Shown: positions 1-8,767 of the stretch, piece by piece
Position numbering within the stretch: position 1 is the stretch's first letter
Layout: the number at the start of each line of letters is the position of its first letter
Origin: Gammaproteobacteria bacterium
GTDB taxonomy: Bacteria; Pseudomonadota; Gammaproteobacteria; QZLD01
DNA: 38,791 nt
Direction of reading: 5' to 3'
Assembly (NCBI GenBank): GCA_004796385.1
Contig: QZLD01000037.1
Location: 1 to 38,791 of the forward strand
Position numbers and translations under genes: made by a program
The notes under the pieces: generated by a model
What the model was told of the DNA's origin: nothing
The model's database searches: none
Seen by the model: the letters and a program-made list of their open reading frames with translations, nothing else

Positions 1-2167
1 CTTCTATCTCGCTTTCTTCTATCTCGCCTTCTTCTATCTCGCCTTCTTCTATCTCGCCTTCTTCTATCTCGCCTTCTTCTATCTCGCCTTCTTCTATCTC
101 GCCTTCTTCTATCTCGCCTTCACCTTCTTCGATCTCACCTTCACCTTCTTGAAGAATCTCCTGGTTATGGATCGGATTAGAGGTAGAATCACTATTATTT
201 CCGGCATTTACATCTATTTCTTCTGCAACTGCGTTTGCAGTTGACAATAGATAAAGACCATCTTCATCAACTTGATCAATCATTACTGTTACTGCAATAT
301 TTGAACTATCGCCAGACTTAATCTCTGAAATAACACAACTTAACCTGGAAGAAGAAATTTTGCTGCAATCTGCCATTTGCGATTCCTCAACAACAGCATT
401 AGTAACTGTTATATCAACAACAACTCCATGTGCATCATATTCACCAATATTACTAACCACAAAAGAATGAGATGCCCGCTCTCCTTCAATAAACATTGTA
501 TCGATATCAACTCCCTGAACCACAATATCTACTTCACTAACAGCAGCTTCAACCACCGCTGTTCTTGTTGCTGTATCAGACAACCCACCTGTATCTGTTG
601 CTACTACTTCAATGACATATTCTCCAGGCCCCACTCCTGTAAAGGTGTTTTCATAATATGTACACATGCAATCAGGAGCACCCTCTCCATCCCATGTAGG
701 CTCTTCTCCATTCTTGGTATCTATTACATTACCTTCACTATCTTTAAGATATAAAACAATAGTTCCGTCCAGACCATATCCATCATCCATTGCTTCACCA
801 AAAACCTTTATTGTTCCACTATCGGAATCAACATCAATTTTCGAAATCCCTACATCTGGCGCTCCATTCTCTTCAACGGTTGTTGATTTGGTTTCAGAAG
901 CGGTAAGACCATCACTGTCTGTCACAACAATCTCTACTGTGTAAGAACCGGGAATAACAGCGCCAAAAGTTTCTCGAAAATGTGCCGTATTTTCTCCATC
1001 AACCTGAGACTCAAAATATTCCAACGTTGCATCAATTGTTTCTACAACTGCCGCGTCACTATCTTTCAGGGTTAAAACAACAGACTTGAATGTATCATCA
1101 TCACTTACATATGCCCCTACAGTAATCTCTCCCCTATTCTGATTTGAGTTAATTGAGGATGATTTGATTTTAGGAGCTTGTTTTTCATCTTTCTCTACTC
1201 TCTTGTTATTTTCAGCAAAGAACTTTGCCAGATATTCGGCATAGTTAATATTGGAGTTGTCAACATAATTCCCCATCATTCCCGCTACAGCAACTGCACC
1301 TTCTCCACCAGGCCAAGCATGCCCCTTACAGCCAAGATTACCAGCAATATCTAGTTCAAGGTAAACAACACGATTATCACTCCACAAAGTTTCTGTTCCA
1401 TAAGTCACACCACCTATAGTAAGAGGATTGGAGCTTCCTTCTTCGACCTGATAAATATCTGCCATCCCTTCAGCATTCTGGGGACCATACTTATTACTCA
1501 CAAAAGTATCGTTCTTTCCTGAGGCTGATACATAAATCTGAGTTTCAAGGTAATCGCTATAATCACCACAAACACCAGGATTTTCCAAACAATATGTCTT
1601 TAAATCTCCTTCGCAAAAACTTCCAATAGCACAACCAGCTTCACTACCGAAACTATTTGCTCCAGGTGTTGGAGCCCCTATAGTTCCTGCACCGGCAAAG
1701 ACATCAGGAGCCATCAAAGCCAAATCAAGAGCAAAAGTACCTCCAGATGATAAGCCTGCGACATAAACTTGATCAGGATCAACTCCAAGTGAACTATCAG
1801 CTAAAACTGCATCAACCAAACTCAATACCCGACTATAGTCATCAACAGTTCTTAACGGAGGAGAAGTCCAATACCCCCAGCAACTAAAACCCTGCTTTTG
1901 AACTGCGTCTGGTATAGCTATTATCATGCCATTGTCTTCAGCAACTTTGTCCATATTGGCACTTTTAAGAGCATCTATACTTTGAGAACAACCATGGAGC
2001 ACAACCATTAAAGAGCGACCTTCTCCAACTGGAGATTTGGTTGAAGGGACATAAACATGCGTGTTAATAAAATCGCCTTTTGGTGAGCTTTGCCAACCAG
2101 CAAAAACCACCTGACTTGCTAACAGTGACAGCATTAGCCCTAATGTTAACTTAAATATTTTTCTCAT
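1..2167 (-). CDS. Secreted PHB-depolymerase-like esterase with Ig-like domains and acidic repeat tail (partial, C-terminus off window)
   Basis: Open from an ATG at 2167 to the left edge (722 codons, no stop), preceded by an AGGAG ribosome site 7 bases upstream. Residues 1-23 are a Sec signal peptide ending VFA. Residues about 30-300 match the esterase PHB family (alpha/beta hydrolase): LHGCSQS for the oxyanion region, lipase box GLSSGG with Ser140 as nucleophile, Asp220 in KND and His283 in GHAWPGG. Such enzymes cleave polyhydroxyalkanoates or other esters outside the cell; the substrate here is not shown. The remainder holds two Ig/PKD-like beta domains, a third domain resembling CARDB/DUF11, and then an acidic tail of repeated GEIEE. 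The gene is the last on this strand after prsT, separated by 335 bases that contain a sigma-54 promoter match, so it probably has its own start of transcription. Any C-terminal sorting signal would lie outside the window. Confidence 0.85.
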   Translation of the reverse strand, partial: MRKIFKLTLGLMLSLLASQVVFAGWQSSPKGDFINTHVYVPSTKSPVGEGRSLMVVLHGCSQSIDALKSANMDKVAEDNGMIIAIPDAVQKQGFSCWGYWTSPPLRTVDDYSRVLSLVDAVLADSSLGVDPDQVYVAGLSSGGTFALDLALMAPDVFAGAGTIGAPTPGANSFGSEAGCAIGSFCEGDLKTYCLENPGVCGDYSDYLETQIYVSASGKNDTFVSNKYGPQNAEGMADIYQVEEGSSNPLTIGGVTYGTETLWSDNRVVYLELDIAGNLGCKGHAWPGGEGAVAVAGMMGNYVDNSNINYAEYLAKFFAENNKRVEKDEKQAPKIKSSSINSNQNRGEITVGAYVSDDDTFKSVVLTLKDSDAAVVETIDATLEYFESQVDGENTAHFRETFGAVIPGSYTVEIVVTDSDGLTASETKSTTVEENGAPDVGISKIDVDSDSGTIKVFGEAMDDGYGLDGTIVLYLKDSEGNVIDTKNGEEPTWDGEGAPDCMCTYYENTFTGVGPGEYVIEVVATDTGGLSDTATRTAVVEAAVSEVDIVVQGVDIDTMFIEGERASHSFVVSNIGEYDAHGVVVDITVTNAVVEESQMADCSKISSSRLSCVISEIKSGDSSNIAVTVMIDQVDEDGLYLLSTANAVAEEIDVNAGNNSDSTSNPIHNQEILQEGEGEIEEGEGEIEEGEIEEGEIEEGEIEEGEIEEGEIEEGEIEESEIE
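5..124 (-). repeat. 15-bp tandem repeat encoding GEIEE
   Basis: Eight copies of a 15-base unit follow one another exactly in phase (unit cores at 5, 20, 35, 50, 65, 80, 95 and 110). Read on the minus strand each unit is GGC GAG ATA GAA GAA, that is Gly-Glu-Ile-Glu-Glu. The copy at the left edge has AGC (Ser) for the first Gly. Further right the units degenerate to GEGEIEE. The array lies within the reading frame of the esterase and may continue past the window. Copy number probably varies by slippage. Confidence 0.95.
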
Positions 2168-2274
2168 GGTTAATCTCCTCACTTTAATCAAGATAACATG
2201 CTCAATCCCGCGCATTAATAATAAAATATTGAATCAATAACAAATCCTGCAAAACTACTAATCTCAACTGAAAA

Positions 2275-2290
2275 AGCATTTACTGTGCCT
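2275..2290 (-). promoter_or_regulatory. Candidate sigma-54 (RpoN) promoter of the esterase gene
   Basis: On the minus strand the sequence AGGCACAGTAAATGCT matches the RpoN consensus TGGCACRNNNNTTGCW. The -24 GG (2289-2288) and -12 GC (2277-2276) are separated by exactly 10 bases; the deviations are A for the first T and AT for TT. Transcription would start near 2264 and leave a leader of about 97 bases before the esterase ATG. The sigma-54 activator PrsR is encoded about 3 kb upstream on the same strand, which makes functional use plausible. Activity is an inference. Confidence 0.6.
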
Positions 2291-2308
2291 TTTCAGGAAA
2301 GACTAATA

Positions 2309-2342
2309 GACCCAGTATTCTATTAAAAACAAGAACTGGGTC
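2309..2342. repeat. Inverted repeat GACCCAGT/ACTGGGTC
   Basis: Two perfect 8-base arms (2309-2316 and 2335-2342) flank an 18-base AT-rich loop, just upstream of the sigma-54 promoter match. A run of six T follows on the plus strand only, where no gene would use it as a terminator. It may be a protein-binding site in the esterase promoter region; function is not shown. Confidence 0.5.
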
Positions 2343-2373
2343 AATGTTTTTTACTTATAAAACAAGTATTTAT

Positions 2374-2390
2374 TTTGTGCAGCGCACAAA
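2374..2390. promoter_or_regulatory. Palindrome, candidate upstream activator site
   Basis: TTTGTGCAGCGCACAAA is a perfect 7-base dyad with a 3-base centre. It is centred about 93 bases upstream of the -24 element of the esterase promoter (about -118 from the predicted start), within the usual range for enhancer sites of sigma-54 activators. Nothing else in this gene-free stretch explains it. Binding by PrsR is an inference. Confidence 0.4.
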
Positions 2391-2455
2391 GTAATTGATT
2401 ATCAAGAAGTTTCAAAAACACGAACACCACTTGAAATGGGATTTTTCACCCAACG

Positions 2456-2486
2456 ATTGCGCCTTATAGATAAAATAAGGCACAAT
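2456..2486. other. Hairpin just downstream of prsT
   Basis: A 12-base stem with one C-A mismatch (2456-2467 with 2475-2486) and a 7-base loop sits 16 bases after the prsT stop. No U-tract follows on either strand, so it is not a standard intrinsic terminator; it may stabilise the 3' end of the mRNA. Together with the promoter match and the two dyads it accounts for the notable content of the gene-free stretch 2168-2502. Confidence 0.45.
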
Positions 2487-2502
2487 AGCGATAGATTAAA
2501 AA

Positions 2503-5265
2503 CTAAAGTTCATTAAGCAACTGCTTTGCTTTCTCATTCTCAGGGAAGGATTTATTCTTGCTCAAAACCTTTTCAAGCACCTCTTTAGCTTTGATTTTTT
2601 CACCCTTTTCAGAAAGAACTACAGCATAATGATAACCTATACTACTGTTTTCTTTTTTGCTGTATGCCTTTTCTAAAATTGGCAACGCTTTATCTTTGTT
2701 ACCGTTTTTATAGACCAACCAACCATAGGTATCAGCAATCTCTGCGGAGTCAGGAAGTTTTCTATAACCTTTTTCAACCAATTCCATTGCTTTCTTTGGT
2801 TTTTTGAGATGCTCTAAGTAAAGCCATGCAAGGTTGTTTATCATTATTAAATTTTCAGGATCTTCCTGCCTGACACTCTGATATAACTCCAATGCCTTAT
2901 CATTCTGTCCCTTACCCTGATAATACATAGCGATAATCAACTCTATTTGCGGCATTTTTATTTTACGGTTATCTTGCCTCCATTTTTCTAAAAATGCGAT
3001 GCCCTGATCAACCTGTTTTTCCAAACGGTAAATATTAAATATTTTCTTTAGGATTTCGTGATCAGGCTTCAATTCCAATGCTTTTTTATACTGCTGCAGA
3101 GCCTCTTGATTTTTTCCTTTTACAACCTGAATATTACCGCTAAAAAGATAACTTGCAGCTACTTTGGGATTATCTTTTACAAATTGATCTGCAAACTTCT
3201 CTGCTTCTGCTATTTTTTTATCTCTCAAAAGAAGTTCTATTTTTCTACCATATAAAAATTGATTTTGCGGAACTGCCTTTAGGCCATCTTCAATACTTTT
3301 CATCGCTCTCTGCGGCTTTTTCTGCAAGTAATACATTTTGGCCTGCATGTAATAGAACAACGGATTTTGCGGATTCTTTTCAATTATTTTCCCATAATAT
3401 TCAGCTGCTCTAAGATATTCGTTATTCCTGTAAAGAACTTCAGCATAAAGCTTTTGAGCTCCTGAATCATTAGGGTTCAATTTTATTATTTCATTGGCAA
3501 TTTTAACGGCGTTAATAAGGTCATTTTTATACAGATATTCTTTTACTAAAAGTATCGCGGCCTTAACTGATGCAGGAGATGCTTTATACGCCTCTTTTAT
3601 TAATTTAAAACGTAACTCTCCGTTTTTCTCCATTTCGGCTATAAGTGCAAGAGCCAGTTTAGCTTCAGTGTTGTTTGGTGAAACAGATAGAACCTGATTA
3701 AGCTGTTTTCTGGCTGGTTCTATCTTCTTTTCTGTTAGATATATCTTAGATAACGCCATGCGAGATGGAATATATTTTTCATCTTTCTCAAGTGATTTTT
3801 GAAATTCATCAGCTGCTTGATCTACTTTTTTCTGACTAAGAAGAATTTCTCCTTTTATGTGATTTAATCTGGGATTATCAGGATTATTTTTTATTAACCT
3901 TTCCAAATTCACCAAGGATTGCTTAAAATCTCCCTTACGAACCATTGCCATTACCAGAAGTATTTCAGATTTTATGCCCGATCCGTCCATTGATGCCGCG
4001 CTTTCAAGATCAGATATTGCGCCGGCAGTATCTCCAAGAAATAATTTTGAAAGTGCCAATGAGGTTTTTACTCCTGATTCCTGAGGAGAAACCTCAGCTG
4101 CTTTTTGCAACATTTCGTTGCCTTTGCGGTACTCCTTGATTTTAAGGTAGGTATTACCGAGAGTTGTCATTATTTCCAAATCATCCGGCCATTTTTTATT
4201 AGCTTCCTGCAATGTTACAACTGCATCTTTAAAGGCATTTATTTTCAACTGTGCCTCAATAAGTCCCTTTACAGAAGTGATGTCATCTTTATCAAGCCTT
4301 GCTGCTCTGCGAAGATGCTCTTCTGCAACATAGTATTGCTTTTCACTTATAGCAATTACTCCCATTAGTTTCTGACTTTTGGCATGATCCGGAAAAACCT
4401 TTAACACTTTTTCAATGTGCTCTTTTGCTCCAGCTATATCTTTTTTTAAATACAGGGTTGTTGCTTTTAGATATTGAGCCATAGGGTTTGCCGACATTTT
4501 TTTTAGTACTTTGTCTAAATCTTCTTCTGCTTGCCTTATCTTTTTTAGAGCAAGATAAACTTGTGCTCTACTTAAGTTTATCTTCAGGTTTTCAGGTTCT
4601 ATTTTCATTGCTTTATTGAGTATTTCCAATGCTTCTTGCATTTTTTGGCTATTCATTAGTAATGATGCTTTAAGCAAATGTGCCTGTACATTTTTGGCTT
4701 CTTTTTTTAGCGCTGTATCTGTATTTTTTTCTGCTTTCTGAAAATTACTACGACTAATTTCCAATTCTGCCATCCCTAAATATGGCTCTGCATTATCTGG
4801 GTTCAATTTAATTGCCTTATTAAATTCCTGCTCTGCTTTGGCTGTTTGATTTAATCCCTGATGGGCATACCCCCTGAAAATAAAAATCTTTTCCTGCTTT
4901 TGCCGGGGTAACCGTTCGCTGTACTTCAATCTGCTTAAAACTTCTTTAAGCTTTCGTTGCCTGAGCAATGCCTCTCCAAGTATATCTATGTATTCACTTG
5001 CTCTAGCTCCGGATTTTTCTGCTTTTTTTAATTCTGTCTCTGCTGCTCCAGGTTTCCCCGCCATAAGATATGCTTTAGCCATCATCAGGCGCCCCTTTAT
5101 GTGATCCGGGTCTTTTTTCAGGGCATTCTTAAGCTCTATAACAGCTTCTTTGTATTTCTTTTTCTGAAAATACTGCTCTGCTTTTTTATAGTTGTCATCT
5201 GCTCCTGATGCGTATGCCATTGTTGCAGAAGCAGCTATTATTATCGCCAGCAATAAACTTTTCAT
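2503..5265 (-). CDS. prsT: PrsT-like giant TPR protein of PEP-CTERM/exopolysaccharide systems
   Basis: 920 residues. An N-terminal signal peptide (about residues 1-19, ending AYA) is followed by tandem 34-residue TPR units along the whole length, recognisable by repeated A-x-x-x-Y/F-x-K-A-L and P-x-x/N-P-x-x patterns. Length and position directly after prsK-prsR match the family known as PEP-CTERM system TPR-repeat protein PrsT. Those are described as lipoproteins, but no lipobox cysteine is present here, so this copy looks soluble periplasmic or held by partners. It probably scaffolds exopolysaccharide assembly or secretion; the exact role is not established for the family. AGGAG lies 6 bases before the ATG and only 12 bases separate it from prsR, so the two are cotranscribed. 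Confidence 0.85.
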   Translation of the reverse strand: MKSLLLAIIIAASATMAYASGADDNYKKAEQYFQKKKYKEAVIELKNALKKDPDHIKGRLMMAKAYLMAGKPGAAETELKKAEKSGARASEYIDILGEALLRQRKLKEVLSRLKYSERLPRQKQEKIFIFRGYAHQGLNQTAKAEQEFNKAIKLNPDNAEPYLGMAELEISRSNFQKAEKNTDTALKKEAKNVQAHLLKASLLMNSQKMQEALEILNKAMKIEPENLKINLSRAQVYLALKKIRQAEEDLDKVLKKMSANPMAQYLKATTLYLKKDIAGAKEHIEKVLKVFPDHAKSQKLMGVIAISEKQYYVAEEHLRRAARLDKDDITSVKGLIEAQLKINAFKDAVVTLQEANKKWPDDLEIMTTLGNTYLKIKEYRKGNEMLQKAAEVSPQESGVKTSLALSKLFLGDTAGAISDLESAASMDGSGIKSEILLVMAMVRKGDFKQSLVNLERLIKNNPDNPRLNHIKGEILLSQKKVDQAADEFQKSLEKDEKYIPSRMALSKIYLTEKKIEPARKQLNQVLSVSPNNTEAKLALALIAEMEKNGELRFKLIKEAYKASPASVKAAILLVKEYLYKNDLINAVKIANEIIKLNPNDSGAQKLYAEVLYRNNEYLRAAEYYGKIIEKNPQNPLFYYMQAKMYYLQKKPQRAMKSIEDGLKAVPQNQFLYGRKIELLLRDKKIAEAEKFADQFVKDNPKVAASYLFSGNIQVVKGKNQEALQQYKKALELKPDHEILKKIFNIYRLEKQVDQGIAFLEKWRQDNRKIKMPQIELIIAMYYQGKGQNDKALELYQSVRQEDPENLIMINNLAWLYLEHLKKPKKAMELVEKGYRKLPDSAEIADTYGWLVYKNGNKDKALPILEKAYSKKENSSIGYHYAVVLSEKGEKIKAKEVLEKVLSKNKSFPENEKAKQLLNEL

Positions 5266-5277
5266 CTTTTTCTCCTG

Positions 5278-6666
5278 TTAATCCTGTTTTTTATCGGGAG
5301 AATTTCCCTGTTCAATTCCATATTTTGTAAATAGTGAGTAGAGTGTTGGACGGGTAACACCAAGCAACTCCGCTGCCTGAGATACATTACCACCAGAATA
5401 GTTAAGTGCTCTTAAAATTGCACTTATTTCTACCTCTTCCCGAACTGCTCTTAGATTAAATGGCATTGTGTTCTCGCCTGAATTTTCAAGTTCGATATCG
5501 TCACAATCTATCAGCTCTCTGTCTGTCATTATAACTGCACGTTTAATTTTATTTTCCATCTCCCTGACGTTTCCCGGCCAGTTATAAGATGATATTGCAT
5601 TAATGGCTCCTTCAGTAAAACCTTTTATTTTTCTGAAAAATTGCTGCGCATATTTTTCCATAAAAAACCGTGCTAATACTATCTGATCCCCTTCTCTTTC
5701 ACGCAGTGCCGGCAAATGGATATTAACTTCACTAACTCTGTAAAAAAGATCTTCTCTGAAACGCTCTTTTGATATTAATTCCTGCAAATTCTGATGAGTA
5801 GCACAAATTACGCGAATATCGACAGGTATCTCTTCTCGCCCCCCTACTCTTTCAATAATACGCTCTTGCAAAAAACGCAATAGCTTTGCCTGCAATGAAA
5901 AAGGCAAATCTCCAATTTCGTCAAGAAACAGCGTGCCTTCGTTAGCATGCTCTATTTTACCAAGTGTTCTTTTTGTGGCTCCGGTAAATGCTCCTTTTTC
6001 GTACCCAAAAAGCTCACTTTCCAATAAATTTTCAGGAATTGCTGCACAATTAATTGCTATAAAAGATTTTTCTTTTCTTGGGCTAAGATCATGAATTGTG
6101 CGCGCTACTACCTCTTTTCCGGTACCGCTCTCGCCGGTTATTAACGTGGTTACTTCAACTGGAGCAAGCTTTTCAATATCGCGACAAACTTTAAACATTT
6201 GTGGACTTGAAGCAATAATACCTGCCAACGGGCCATTAATACTATCCAGTTTTAGCCTGCGATTCTCCTCTTCAAGTTGATAAAGAGCATGTGCTCTTTT
6301 TACTATCAGATTAAGTATTTCAGGATCAATCGGTTTTTGGTAGAAATCATATGCCCCCAAACTAACTGCTTTTACAGCATTTTCTCTATCATCATTGCCG
6401 GTAACAACTATTACTTTAATATCCGATGCCAACTTTTTGATTTCTGCCAATGTAGCTAAACCTTCCGATGCTCCGTTTGCATCTGGAGGCAATCCCAAGT
6501 CAAGCGTTACAACTGCCGGTTCATGTCTTCTTATCTGACTTATAGCTGCTTCACGGTTATCGGCTATTTCAACTTCAAAATCCTCAAAGCTCCAGCGCAA
6601 TTGTTTTTGCAGTCCTTTGTCATCTTCTACAATCAGTATTTTCTGCTTTCCATTCTCTTTGCTCAT
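5278..6666 (-). CDS. prsR: PrsR sigma-54-dependent response regulator
   Basis: 462 residues with the classical NtrC-like order. Residues 9-125 are a receiver domain with acidic D15/D16, phosphoacceptor D56, T89 and K111. Residues about 148-385 are the AAA+ domain with Walker A GESGTGKE (178-185) and the sigma-54 contact loop GAFTGA (225-230). The C-terminus (about 410-450) is a Fis-type helix-turn-helix. Phosphorylated by a partner kinase, it would activate RpoN promoters. Gene order after prsK and before prsT identifies it as the PEP-CTERM system response regulator. Only 23 bases separate it from prsK. The candidate RpoN promoter of the esterase is the nearest plausible target in the window. 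Confidence 0.9.
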   Translation of the reverse strand: MSKENGKQKILIVEDDKGLQKQLRWSFEDFEVEIADNREAAISQIRRHEPAVVTLDLGLPPDANGASEGLATLAEIKKLASDIKVIVVTGNDDRENAVKAVSLGAYDFYQKPIDPEILNLIVKRAHALYQLEEENRRLKLDSINGPLAGIIASSPQMFKVCRDIEKLAPVEVTTLITGESGTGKEVVARTIHDLSPRKEKSFIAINCAAIPENLLESELFGYEKGAFTGATKRTLGKIEHANEGTLFLDEIGDLPFSLQAKLLRFLQERIIERVGGREEIPVDIRVICATHQNLQELISKERFREDLFYRVSEVNIHLPALREREGDQIVLARFFMEKYAQQFFRKIKGFTEGAINAISSYNWPGNVREMENKIKRAVIMTDRELIDCDDIELENSGENTMPFNLRAVREEVEISAILRALNYSGGNVSQAAELLGVTRPTLYSLFTKYGIEQGNSPDKKQD

Positions 6667-6689
6667 TTCTTCCCCGCAATCTCAGAACA

Positions 6690-8762
6690 TCATGCTTCGC
6701 TATCTTCCTGTGCCAAAGGTAATGTTATTGTAAAAACGGAGCCTGTGCCAACTTTACTTTCTACATTTATTTGGCCACCGATTCTATTTATATATTCTTT
6801 TGCCTGATATGCACCAACTCCCATACCTGAATCCCCCTTGGTTGTATCAAATGGAGAAAAAAGCCGCCTGCGAATAAAATCATCATCCATTCCACAACCA
6901 TTATCTGTAATAGTAAGCAGTGCCAGTTCCGATGATTTTTCTATGGCCACTTTAATATCCCGATCACCATCTTTTGTTGCATCATAAGCATTTTGAATTA
7001 TGTGTCCAAGCACACTACCAAGCTCTCGTGAATCTGCATATACATATGCAGAACCTGTGCTATTTTCCAGTTTAGGAATATAATCGCTGATTCTTCTGTC
7101 GTTAATCTGTTTTTCAATTATTGCGACAATATTTACCCTTTCTGCATGTCCGGATTTATCGCCAATTTTCAGCTGCATAAGCAGGTGATTCATCTTTTCC
7201 ACGGAGTTTTCAACAGTTAAAAAAACATCATCTATAAACTGCTGATTATGGCGATGTTTTTCAGCATTCTTTATTATTAGAGATAGTTGTCCAGTAACAT
7301 TCTTAAGATCATGTATAACAAATGTCGATAAACGACTACACGCTTCAAACTGCCTTGAAATACTAAGCTCTTCCTCAAAAAGGCTTTGCGTAAGATGACT
7401 TGCAGCTTGTACTCCGGCAATTTTAAACAGGTCAAAATCTTCCCAATTAAAAGACCTTGGTGAACGTGGCTGCCTCAAAATTACTATTGCAACTATTCTA
7501 TCTTCATTTAATAAAGGAATTATAATTCTAGGTTCTTCAAGAATTTTTAATACATCCGGAAGCTGCAATCCTTTATACTTTTCTCTATCTTTAGAGTATT
7601 CATCCAGATCTATAATCCATTTTTTCTGTTCAAAAAAGTCAAAAAGAGATGAGCTACCGGAAATATAATCACATGATGGCGAAGAGTAATTCCAGCTATC
7701 CAACAGAGAATACCCCCCCTCTTGATCCTTTACAAATAGAACTCCTGCCGGTGAATCTATAAGACCTGCAATCGCTTTTATTATTTTATTTGGAACGCTG
7801 CTTTTATCTCTGCTATCAGAAAGCGTATTGCTAAATCTAATCCACTCTTCGCGATAATCATATTTGTAATTAAAAAAATGTTTATTAACAAATACCTTAA
7901 GTACAGATCTAGCCTTTCCTGAGAAAAAAATCAAAAGTAATAATGTTGCTGCGACAAATATAAAAACGGTTTGAGCCACCCCTCCCCAACTACCGCCAAA
8001 CTTTTTAATGTAATACCCAGCAAGAGACATCAAAACCAGATAACCACCACTAACAAAAAGAGACGCCGAGTGAAAAACCACTTTACGCGAAACAAAAATA
8101 TCCAGTGTCCACGATGGGTTTCTGGCTGCAGAAACAGCTATAAGAGGTGCAACTACAATAAAAATAAGTGGTCTGGCATACAACAATTCTGCATTTATTC
8201 CTTGAAACAGCAGTGCATACGCATAAAGATAAAACTCAAATATGAATAGTCCGCCAATACCTAAAAAAAGATATTTAATTCCCCATCGCTGATCGGCTCT
8301 GGTATTTCTAAAAACCTGTTCGGCAAGAACAACTATCAATATTGCCAAAGCCAAGTGCATTGAAAAAGTTATTTTTTTCAATACATCGCCCCAATTATTA
8401 CCAACAAATATTATTAACAAATCAAAAAACAATGCTAAAAGGGGAATGAATATTGAGATTTTTTTTAGTCCGACAGTTCCTTTCAACTCTGCTTTTTCCA
8501 TAAGCATTGAAAGCAGGTTTAATAGAAACCAAATACAGGCAATATTTCTTAATACTTCTGTTATTTGTGAAATAAAATAAAATAGAAGGGCTTTGTTACC
8601 AATAGTAAAAGCCCCGAAAACCGCCCACAATGATGTCATTATAGCAAGCGTTACCAATGGCAAACCAATCTTGTTACCACCTTTACCGCTAACAAGGATA
8701 AGTGCCAATATCAGATAAACGGCAGCACAAGCGAAATATGCAATGTATGCAACCTGTTCCAA
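6690..8762 (-). CDS. prsK: PrsK membrane sensor histidine kinase
   Basis: 690 residues starting at a TTG (8762), 5 bases after the stop of the upstream glycosyltransferase gene, with AAGG about 8 bases before it. Residues 1-285 hold about eight hydrophobic segments, 320-460 a GAF domain, and then a histidine kinase core with H484 in IHDLKN. The ATPase domain has N box NAYDAT, DNGCGMDDD and a G2 box GDSGMGVGA. This build matches the PEP-CTERM system kinase PrsK, the partner of PrsR next door. A run of seven G at 7713-7719 encodes the GG of QEGGYS and is a possible slippage site. Confidence 0.88.
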   Translation of the reverse strand: MEQVAYIAYFACAAVYLILALILVSGKGGNKIGLPLVTLAIMTSLWAVFGAFTIGNKALLFYFISQITEVLRNIACIWFLLNLLSMLMEKAELKGTVGLKKISIFIPLLALFFDLLIIFVGNNWGDVLKKITFSMHLALAILIVVLAEQVFRNTRADQRWGIKYLFLGIGGLFIFEFYLYAYALLFQGINAELLYARPLIFIVVAPLIAVSAARNPSWTLDIFVSRKVVFHSASLFVSGGYLVLMSLAGYYIKKFGGSWGGVAQTVFIFVAATLLLLIFFSGKARSVLKVFVNKHFFNYKYDYREEWIRFSNTLSDSRDKSSVPNKIIKAIAGLIDSPAGVLFVKDQEGGYSLLDSWNYSSPSCDYISGSSSLFDFFEQKKWIIDLDEYSKDREKYKGLQLPDVLKILEEPRIIIPLLNEDRIVAIVILRQPRSPRSFNWEDFDLFKIAGVQAASHLTQSLFEEELSISRQFEACSRLSTFVIHDLKNVTGQLSLIIKNAEKHRHNQQFIDDVFLTVENSVEKMNHLLMQLKIGDKSGHAERVNIVAIIEKQINDRRISDYIPKLENSTGSAYVYADSRELGSVLGHIIQNAYDATKDGDRDIKVAIEKSSELALLTITDNGCGMDDDFIRRRLFSPFDTTKGDSGMGVGAYQAKEYINRIGGQINVESKVGTGSVFTITLPLAQEDSEA

Positions 8763-8767
8763 CAGTT

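Noticed and set aside
5-124. CRISPR-like array from the regular repeats at the left edge
   Set aside because: The 15-base units are directly joined with no spacers and lie in frame inside the esterase gene.
377-944. Plus-strand reading frames in the first kilobase
   Set aside because: They are antisense to the open esterase frame, which continues without a stop and shows Ig-like domains.
2456-2486. Intrinsic terminator for prsT
   Set aside because: The stem is good but no T-run follows on the minus strand, so it is listed only as a hairpin.
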